49,263 nucleotides of DNA. Origin: Desulfarculus sp. (GTDB lineage Bacteria; Desulfobacterota; Desulfarculia; Desulfarculales; Desulfarculaceae). The stretch is taken from NCBI GenBank assembly GCA_016218705.1, contig JACRDC010000072.1:1-49263 (forward strand), written 5' to 3'. Below are positions 1-5,903 of this stretch, piece after piece; position 1 is the first letter of the stretch; each line of letters opens with the position of its first letter. The notes under the pieces were generated by a model. It made no database searches. It worked only from the letters and a program-made list of their open reading frames with translations, and was not told where the DNA came from. The translations under genes were made by a program, and so were the position numbers.

Positions 1-1
1 G

Positions 2-277
2 ATGCGCCTGCAGCAGGAAATTCTGGAAGGCAAGTACATCCCCTTGGAGCAATACCAGCGGGACCTGGCCACCCGGGCTCGTCTCTTGAAAGCCGACATG
101 CTGGGCTGGGTGCGTCTGTCCATGGAGGAGATCATCTTCCTGGTGGGCGGAGACCCGGCCAAGGCTCCCGAGGCCCTGGCCCTGGCCGAGCGCCAGGTGC
201 AGGACTGGCTGCACCGCTACGCCAGCCAGGGCGAGATCAGGCTGGCCGCTCCCCAGTTATCGCAAGCTCAATCTTAA
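2..277 (+). CDS. Phage terminase small subunit-like protein, 5' end cut by window edge
   Basis: Reading frame open from the left edge to a TAA at 275-277. The ATG at position 2 may be an internal Met, so the true N-terminus, where the DNA-binding HTH would sit, probably lies outside the window. The visible 91 residues are helical and charged (EGKYIPLEQYQRDLATRARLL early, AERQVQDWLHRYAS late), like the C-terminal half of Nu1-type small terminases that dock on the large subunit. It lies directly upstream of a gpA-type large terminase, the position of the small subunit in lambda-like phages. Assignment rests on position and general character; no catalytic motif is expected. It could instead be another small packaging-region protein. 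Confidence 0.55.
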   Translation: MRLQQEILEGKYIPLEQYQRDLATRARLLKADMLGWVRLSMEEIIFLVGGDPAKAPEALALAERQVQDWLHRYASQGEIRLAAPQLSQAQS

Positions 278-333
278 TCAGGCTCTTTAGCAAAGGTCAG
301 CAAATATGCGGCTCCACGAGCAAGGCAGGTAAA

Positions 334-2223
334 ATGCAGGCTCTTGAGAAAGCCCAGGCCGAGTTGTTCCCGGCCGTGACCCTGACCGCCGGCGAGATCG
401 AGGCCTGGCGCCGCAAGGAGCCCTTGAGCGTCTCGCAATGGGCCGAGCGTTTCCGCATGGTCACCGACGGTCCCTGGAAGGGCAACTGGCGCAACGAGCA
501 CACGCCTTACCTCGTCGAGCCCATGGACACCTGGGGCCTGCCCCATGTGCGCGAGGTCTGGGTCATCGGGCCGCTGCAAGGCGGCAAGACCCAGATCGCC
601 TACAACTGCTGGGGCTACGGCCAGCACTACGACCAGGCTTGGGCGCTGTTCGTCATGGCCGACGAGAAGAGCGCCGCCCGGGTGAGCAAGGAACGCCTAC
701 AACCCATCATCAAGACCTCGCCAGCTCTCAGGCAGCTGCTGACCGGCTCGCCCCTGGACCTAGGCAATTACGAGCTGCGCATGCAGGCCTCCATGACCTA
801 CATGGGCTGGCCGCGCTCCGAGGCTTCCCTGGCCACCTTCCCCATACCCCAGGTCTTCCTGGACGAGGTGGACCTGTGGCCGGTGCCGCGCAAGGACACC
901 ATGGACGCCGTGGACTTGTCCAAGGCCCGCACCACCACCTTCCCGCACACCAGCAAGGTGCTGGGGGTGACCACCTGCACCGTGGAGGACGCCCTGGGCT
1001 GGGAGAATCTCGGCAAGTGCCAGGAGGTGCGGGTCTACATGGCCAGGTGCCCGCTGTGCGGCGAGCTCCAAATCATGCGCCGCGAGCAGCTCAAGTGGGA
1101 CGAGGACCTGGAGGCCGAGCCCGACCGCGTGGAGGCCGAGAATTTATCGTGGTACGAGTGCGAGCATTGCGGCGAGCCCTGGGGAGAAATCGAGCGGCGC
1201 CGGGCGGTGCAGGCCGGCGCCTACCGGCCCCACGCCTGGGACGGCAAGGCCCAGTGGTGGGAGCCTCGGCCGGCCATCCGGCGGGCCATCAAGGTGGGCT
1301 TCCACTTCAGTTCCTTCCATAGCCCCTTCGTAACCCTGGGCAAGATCGCCGCCCAGGTAATCAAGGCCCAATCCGACCCCAGGGCGGACGTGACCCTGTT
1401 CAACAAGATGCTGGCCCTGCCTTATCGCAACGAGCAAGCAACCAGGTCGGAAGACGTGATCCTGCAATTATGCGACAACCGCCCGCCGGGCCTGGTGCCA
1501 GCTGACGCCATTGTCTTGATCGCCTGCGTGGACGTGCAACGCGCCGGCTTTTACCTCACCATCAGGGCCTGGGCGCCGGGGCCGGAGCGCGAGTCCTGGC
1601 TGGTGCGCGCCGCCTATTTCGATTCCTGGGCCGCCCTCGGAAAGGCCCTCTTCCAGGATCAGTACCTGGACCCCCAGGGCCGGCCCTGCGTAATCAGCTT
1701 TGGCCTGGTGGACTCCGGCGACGGCGAGATGCAGCGCGAGATATTCGACTGGTGCCAGGTCCACCCGCCCTACATGCCCAGCAAGGGCTTCGAGGGACTA
1801 AAGGCCCAGCCCTTCACCCAGAAGAAAATCGATACTCACCCGGGCCTGATGGCCTTCAACATCAACACCAACTATTACAAATCCGACCTGCTGGACGGCA
1901 AGCTGCGTATAAGCCCCGGCGATGCCGGCGCCTGGCACCTGCATTCCAACTGGCCCGATGATAAGCCCCAGGGTGAGCGGGCCACGGGCTTGCTTACCGA
2001 CTATGCCCGCCAGCTCTGCTCCGAGGAACGCGACGAGCGCGGCCTGTGGCAGAACCCCCGCCGACGGGCCAACCACTACCTGGACTGCGAGGTCCTGCAG
2101 CTGGTCTGCGCCGATTACCTGGGCCTGCGCTACATGGGCAAGGACCAGGAGCCGGAAGAGCAAGCCAGCACAGGCCTTGACGATGACAGCCAACCCCTGA
2201 CAAGGAGTCATAGCAGATGGTAA
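334..2223 (+). CDS. Phage terminase large subunit, lambda gpA family
   Basis: DNA-packaging motor: an ATPase that translocates the genome into the prohead and a nuclease that cuts it to length. The 629-residue size fits the gpA family. Visible motifs are a Walker A (GPLQGGKT, residues 79-86), a Walker B (VFLDEVD, about 174-180), and a zinc-binding-like insert with two CxxC pairs (CPLC at 239-242, CEHC at 276-279). A hydrophobic strand ending in Asp (IACVDVQ, after residue 385) is a plausible start of the RNase H-like nuclease domain. It follows the small-subunit fragment by 56 bp and ends 7 nt inside the next small gene. In lambda the next gene would be gpW; here about 1.9 kb of AT-richer cargo intervenes. 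Confidence 0.93.
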   Translation: MQALEKAQAELFPAVTLTAGEIEAWRRKEPLSVSQWAERFRMVTDGPWKGNWRNEHTPYLVEPMDTWGLPHVREVWVIGPLQGGKTQIAYNCWGYGQHYDQAWALFVMADEKSAARVSKERLQPIIKTSPALRQLLTGSPLDLGNYELRMQASMTYMGWPRSEASLATFPIPQVFLDEVDLWPVPRKDTMDAVDLSKARTTTFPHTSKVLGVTTCTVEDALGWENLGKCQEVRVYMARCPLCGELQIMRREQLKWDEDLEAEPDRVEAENLSWYECEHCGEPWGEIERRRAVQAGAYRPHAWDGKAQWWEPRPAIRRAIKVGFHFSSFHSPFVTLGKIAAQVIKAQSDPRADVTLFNKMLALPYRNEQATRSEDVILQLCDNRPPGLVPADAIVLIACVDVQRAGFYLTIRAWAPGPERESWLVRAAYFDSWAALGKALFQDQYLDPQGRPCVISFGLVDSGDGEMQREIFDWCQVHPPYMPSKGFEGLKAQPFTQKKIDTHPGLMAFNINTNYYKSDLLDGKLRISPGDAGAWHLHSNWPDDKPQGERATGLLTDYARQLCSEERDERGLWQNPRRRANHYLDCEVLQLVCADYLGLRYMGKDQEPEEQASTGLDDDSQPLTRSHSRW

Positions 2224-2423
2224 GAGCAAATTTCCTTATTGGGATGAATGACATAGCTGCTTTTGTTGGATTCAGCGAATCGACAGTACTAAAGCACAAA
2301 AGGAATTACCCCGGTATGCCGATAAGGTTGGAGGGCGGACGCTACATTGGCGATCCGGAGCGTCTGGAGCAATTCTATCGGGACTTGGCCGCCGGGGAAA
2401 CCAGCAAGTGGCTGAAATCATGA
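2217..2423 (+). CDS. Small helix-turn-helix DNA-binding protein
   Basis: 68 residues, overlapping the large terminase stop by 7 nt in another frame. The pattern MNDIAAFVGFSESTVLKHKRN, then GMPIRLEGGRYIGDPERLEQFYRDL, is a winged-HTH/MerR-Nu1-like fold: a recognition helix around residues 18-30, then a wing ending in 'GDPERLEQF'. This layout (HTH, 'MPI', basic loop, 'LE.W/F') also occurs in Nu1 N-termini and excisionase-like proteins. It could be a second small-terminase-type DNA binder or a transcriptional regulator of the downstream cargo genes. Codon and base use are already AT-richer than in the terminase gene, suggesting that it belongs to the inserted segment. I do not know its target. 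Confidence 0.6.
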   Translation: MVRANFLIGMNDIAAFVGFSESTVLKHKRNYPGMPIRLEGGRYIGDPERLEQFYRDLAAGETSKWLKS

Positions 2424-2473
2424 ATGTATAAAAACAACCTGGACAATGCCGCCCTGTTGTAATATTGAAGTAT

Positions 2474-2485
2474 CCCTCCTGAGGG
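2474..2485. promoter_or_regulatory. Palindrome over the upstream leader of the Panacea gene
   Basis: CCCTC (2474-2478) and GAGGG (2481-2485) form a short palindrome that includes the only purine-rich ribosome-binding candidate (GAGGGG, 2481-2486), 13 nt before the ATG at 2500. Type II antitoxins often bind palindromes in their own leader, so this is a possible operator. The stem is only 5 bp with a 2-nt centre, so the evidence is weak. Confidence 0.2.
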
Positions 2486-2499
2486 GTTGAAACTAACCA

Positions 2500-3282
2500 A
2501 TGTCCAACCAAGTGGCCGAAACGGGGCTCATCACCGAGCGCGTGGACTTGCTTATCCAGTTTTGCCTCGCCGTCGCTGGCGACGGCGATCCTGGTGAGCA
2601 GGCCCTCGGTCCCATTCACTTGGTCAAATATGTCTATCTGGCTGATTTAATTCATGCAGAGCGGCATCAAGGGCAAACCTATACTGGAGCACCTTGGAGG
2701 TTCCATCACTATGGCCCGTGGTCCCCGGAGGTGTGGAAGCGAATTGAGCCTGCTGTTACTGCTGTAGGTGCCCTTGCGATAACAATACCCAGCACCAAGC
2801 ATGAAAATGACCCCATTATCTACCAAGCCGGCCCAGACCTCTCACTAAATGAGCTAGATAGAATGCTCCCTTCGGAGATAGCAGTCCATCTGGCCACCTT
2901 AATTAGGAAGTACCGCTCTTTCACTCCAGAATTGCTGCATTATGTTTATGGAACAAAGCCAATGCTGAAAGCTGCTCCAGAGGAGCTGCTGGATTTCAGC
3001 TTTGCTCTAGCGGCAGAAAGGCCGGTTCGGGAAGAAGAAGCGCCTATTTCAAAGGCAAAGCTTAGGCGATTGCAGAAGGCCATTACAGCCGCTAGGGGAA
3101 ATAAAGCTGTCACCAAACAACGCGTGCGAGTTGAACCAGCTACACCTCCGAGATATGACGATGATTTTCATCAGGTTGCTAGGATCATCGAAGATCAGGA
3201 ATGTGGTTTAGAGGCATGTAGTGGAGTCGTTGCTTTTTCGGACGAAGTTTGGAAGTCAAAAGCAAGAGAGGGAGCTGAGTAG
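2500..3282 (+). CDS. Panacea-domain (DUF4065/SocA-like) protein, putative antitoxin
   Basis: 260 residues. The N-terminal half carries the Panacea pattern: a helix with LVKYVYLADL (residues 41-50), then PWRFHHYGPWSPEVW (65-79, the 'F..YGP' signature), then LLHYVYGTKPM (145-155). Panacea domains are known as the shared antitoxin domain of many type II toxin-antitoxin pairs, and also occur in phage-associated GepA/SocA proteins. The C-terminal third is basic, then acidic (KAKLRRLQKAI around 190), and may be toxin-binding. The partner gene starts 20 bp downstream and has a MazF-like fold, which supports the antitoxin call. Codon use is much AT-richer than in flanking virion genes, indicating acquired cargo. 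Antitoxin function is inferred. Confidence 0.7.
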   Translation: MSNQVAETGLITERVDLLIQFCLAVAGDGDPGEQALGPIHLVKYVYLADLIHAERHQGQTYTGAPWRFHHYGPWSPEVWKRIEPAVTAVGALAITIPSTKHENDPIIYQAGPDLSLNELDRMLPSEIAVHLATLIRKYRSFTPELLHYVYGTKPMLKAAPEELLDFSFALAAERPVREEEAPISKAKLRRLQKAITAARGNKAVTKQRVRVEPATPPRYDDDFHQVARIIEDQECGLEACSGVVAFSDEVWKSKAREGAE

Positions 3283-3302
3283 GATTATCGTTAGGTTGGG
3301 GG

Positions 3303-3983
3303 ATGGGAATGCTTCCAGAAGATTCTTTGCAGCACCAATTTTCTCCCTGGTGGGTAGAAGGTAAAGACTCAAACGCTACACGCGGTGACTTGATCCTTGT
3401 ACATATCCCATACATTAATGCCCAGCCATTTCGTCTTGTGCCTACCGGTCGAACTAATCCTATAGCCCATGGAGAGGCTGATTTCAAAGTGGAGCCTCAC
3501 GACGCAAGTAGGCCCCCTTTGCAAACGAGTACACCCGTTGCGGGTCTACCACTCTCAGAAAAGGAAATATTTTACGCCTTTCGCGCCAAAGAGAGACCAG
3601 CCGTGGTTTTAAGCACATGCGGTCCACCTCTTGCTAGTAAAGATCGGGCAGGAACGGCCTCCTGGCGGACCTCGCCTACGTTATTGGTAGCCCCATGTTC
3701 CCGCGCTAGGGGTTTCCCTAAATTGGAGCAAAGAATTAGGTGGTGCGAATGGCCACAGTTTATGTGGAGCCGTTTACCTTTTGGGCGGGGCGAAGATTCA
3801 ATAGTATTAATGAGCCAGATACAGGCCATCGGGAACGACCCGAAAGCTTTTAAAAAGACAAGATATCGACTAAGTTCCAATGCGTTAGAAATTGTGGATG
3901 ACTGGCTTGGCTGGGTGTTCTACGGCACACTCGATGCCGATGGTGATCTTTTTGCATTTAGAGAAGTAATGATGAGTTCGTAG
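3303..3983 (+). CDS. MazF/PemK-fold protein with large insertion, putative toxin
   Basis: 226 residues. Segments match E. coli MazF (recalled from memory) in order: RGDLILV (27-33) against GDLIWV; RPAVVLS (98-104), identical to MazF, with Arg98 at the catalytic Arg position; VAPCSRARGFP (129-139) against VPCTTQSKGYP, with Ser133 where MazF has its catalytic Thr; then EDSIVLMSQIQAI against GVALADQVKSI. MazF is about 111 residues, so this protein has an extra N-terminal 25 or so residues, an insert of about 60 residues between the first strand and RPAVVLS, and a C-terminal extension of about 45 residues. The expected activity is ribosome-independent mRNA cleavage, an inference. It sits 20 bp after the Panacea gene. 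ATG 3309 is an alternative start. The last 20 bp lie in a 50-bp tandem duplication. Confidence 0.7.
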   Translation: MGMLPEDSLQHQFSPWWVEGKDSNATRGDLILVHIPYINAQPFRLVPTGRTNPIAHGEADFKVEPHDASRPPLQTSTPVAGLPLSEKEIFYAFRAKERPAVVLSTCGPPLASKDRAGTASWRTSPTLLVAPCSRARGFPKLEQRIRWCEWPQFMWSRLPFGRGEDSIVLMSQIQAIGNDPKAFKKTRYRLSSNALEIVDDWLGWVFYGTLDADGDLFAFREVMMSS

Positions 3984-4063
3984 GCTTGGTAGATAGCGTC
4001 AAGCACAATAATCAAGTAATGATGAGTTCGTAGGCTTGGTAGATAGCGTCAAGCACAATAATC
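3964..4063. repeat. Perfect 50-bp tandem duplication (two copies)
   Basis: Copy one is 3964-4013 and copy two 4014-4063, identical at all 50 positions. Each begins AAGTAATGATGAGTTCG and ends AATAATC. Copy one contains the last codons and the TAG (3981-3983) of the MazF-like gene; copy two is a non-coding echo of that gene end. The duplication looks recent, since there is no divergence. It may have arisen by replication slippage or mark the edge of the inserted cargo. Confidence 0.97.
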
Positions 4064-4173
4064 CGTAAATAGCCTATAAAAGACCTTAAGTAGGGCTCGT
4101 TTCTCTGCAATACACCCCAAACAGCCATTTCTGCTGAAAACCCAGGTTAGCCTCCTTCCCATAGGAGGCTGCC

Positions 4174-4410
4174 ATGGGCGCTGGCGCATTCACAACCTGG
4201 TCCGATCTTGCCCGCGCCATGCGCGACGACCTGGCCTCGGGCAACTTCCGCACCGTTAGCTCCTACGCCCTCCCCGGCGGCTCTGGCTCCATCACCTACC
4301 GCACCATGAAGGAATTCCTGGACCTGCTGAGCTTGGTCGAGCAGCGGGCCTCCGAGGAAACGGGCGGCTTCGACGGCCAGATTATCACCACCAAGGGCGG
4401 CTACCGATGA
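4174..4410 (+). CDS. gpW-like head-tail connector (head completion) protein
   Basis: 78 residues with a strong ribosome-binding site (AGGAGG upstream of ATG 4174). The protein has an N-terminal helix (WSDLARAMRDDLASG), a central strand pair (FRTVSSYALPGGSGSITYRT) and a C-terminal helix (MKEFLDLLSLVEQRASEE). This is the helix/beta-hairpin/helix layout of lambda gpW, about 68 residues, which seals the portal after packaging and forms the platform for tail joining. It lies immediately before the portal gene with an ATGA overlap, as W-B does in lambda. GC content returns to the virion-gene level here, so this gene marks the right side of the cargo insertion. The call rests on size, layout and position. 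Confidence 0.75.
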   Translation: MGAGAFTTWSDLARAMRDDLASGNFRTVSSYALPGGSGSITYRTMKEFLDLLSLVEQRASEETGGFDGQIITTKGGYR

Positions 4411-5903
4411 GCCGCTGGGCCTACAGGGTGGGCAGCCTGGTTGACGGCCTGGTGGGCATCGTCAGCCCTTCCCGCGAGCGCGCCCGCCAGCATGACCGCT
4501 TCCTGGCCGAAGCCTACCGTGGCTATGCCGCGGCCAAGCAGGACCTGCAAACGGCAGGATTCGGCTCCCACGATCAAAACGTTAACCGCTTGATCGGCCA
4601 CGATGGGCCGCTGATGCGCGCCCGGGTGCGCCAGCTCTGCCGGGACTTCGCCTATTTCGCCCGCGCCGTGGAGGCCGGGGTCAATGTCAGCATCAGCACC
4701 GGCTATCTGTTCCAGTTCAACTGGCCAGAAAACGACAGCCTCAACCAGATGGTGGAAGAGGCCTGGGCCGAATACTGCGAGAGCTTCGACTTCGTGGAGA
4801 CCTGCCGCCTGGCCCGGCGCCAGGAGATCGAGGTGGGGGAGAGCTTCTGCCTGACTCCCTTGGACCCCGAGGACCGCCTGGCCCCGGTCAAGGTGCAGAT
4901 GTACGAACCGGAATGGCTGGGCTGCCATTGGGCCGCTGCCCCGGACCCGGCTAAAGCCGAGGTGATCAACGGGGTGGAGGTGGACAAGAAGTCCGGCCAG
5001 GTGCTGGCCTACCATCTCCAGGACCCCGAGAGCTGGGGCAAGTCCATGCGGGTGGAGGTGGGCAGCGCCATCCACACCTTCCAGAAGCAGCGCCCCGGCC
5101 AGCTCCGGGGAGTGAGCCCCCTGGTTTCCGCCGTGCTGGCCGCCCACGATATAGGGGAGTATGTGGGGGCCGAGGTGGACGGGGCCAAGAAGGCCGCTTC
5201 CTACCTGGCCACCGCCAAGAGCCCCAACCCCGCCCGCTTCGCCGAAATCCACGGCCAGAAACGGGACCAGGACGGCGTGCGGGTGCGCCAGTTGCCCAAC
5301 GGCATCATCGAGGTGCTGCACACCGGCGAGGAATTCAAGCTGCTGGACCACAACCGGCCCGGCGCCCAGTTCGAGCCCACGGTGAACTTCATCACCCGCA
5401 TGATCGCCGTGGCCGCCAACCTGCCCTACGAGATGGTCTCCGGCGATTACCGTGGCCTGAGCTGGTCCAACATCAAGGGCATCCGCTCCGACCTGCTGCA
5501 ACACACCCGGCCCACGCAAAGGCGTTTCGCCAGGCAATTCTGCCAAGTCCTGTTCAGCCGCTGGCTGGACGCCAAGGTGATGATCGGCGCCTTGCGCCTG
5601 CCAGGCTACTGGTCCCAACGAGGCCGCTACCTGCGGGCCGCCACCTGGATCGAACCGGGCATCGAGGGCGTGGACCTGCTGCGGGATGCCCGCGCCGCCC
5701 TGGACCTGATGGCCGGCGGCTTGGAAGCGCCCCAGAACTTCATGGCCAAGCGCGGCCAAGACCCCCGCGACACCTTGAAGGCCATTGCCGCTTTCAAAAA
5801 GCTGGCCAAGCAAGAAGGCGTGGACCTGGCCTGGGGCCGCCAGCCGCTGAAAACCAACCCGGCGGCCCTGGGGGCCTCGGAGGATGCCAATGCCCAAAAG
5901 TAA
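4407..5903 (+). CDS. Phage portal protein, lambda gpB family
   Basis: 498 residues, the usual size. It forms the dodecameric ring at the capsid vertex through which DNA enters and leaves. Family features are the N-terminal basic helix region, NVSISTGYLFQFNWP, the acidic core segment around LARRQEIEVGESFCLTPLD, and the conserved stretch PTVNFITRMIAVAANLPYEMVSGDYRGLSWSNIKGIRSDLL (about residues 332-372), which is diagnostic of lambda-type portals (early residence of a low-complexity A/N/P block, then SYSS/LSWS). Start ATG 4407 overlaps the gpW stop (ATGA), and the 3' end overlaps the capsid gene by 20 nt, implying translational coupling. Confidence 0.93.
   Translation: MSRWAYRVGSLVDGLVGIVSPSRERARQHDRFLAEAYRGYAAAKQDLQTAGFGSHDQNVNRLIGHDGPLMRARVRQLCRDFAYFARAVEAGVNVSISTGYLFQFNWPENDSLNQMVEEAWAEYCESFDFVETCRLARRQEIEVGESFCLTPLDPEDRLAPVKVQMYEPEWLGCHWAAAPDPAKAEVINGVEVDKKSGQVLAYHLQDPESWGKSMRVEVGSAIHTFQKQRPGQLRGVSPLVSAVLAAHDIGEYVGAEVDGAKKAASYLATAKSPNPARFAEIHGQKRDQDGVRVRQLPNGIIEVLHTGEEFKLLDHNRPGAQFEPTVNFITRMIAVAANLPYEMVSGDYRGLSWSNIKGIRSDLLQHTRPTQRRFARQFCQVLFSRWLDAKVMIGALRLPGYWSQRGRYLRAATWIEPGIEGVDLLRDARAALDLMAGGLEAPQNFMAKRGQDPRDTLKAIAAFKKLAKQEGVDLAWGRQPLKTNPAALGASEDANAQK

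Noticed and set aside
274-2299. Long reading frames on the other strands and frames over the large terminase gene and other prophage genes
   Set aside because: GC-rich coding DNA leaves long shadow frames. These proteins are Arg/Pro/Gly-rich, lack ribosome-binding sites and overlap genes with clear motifs.
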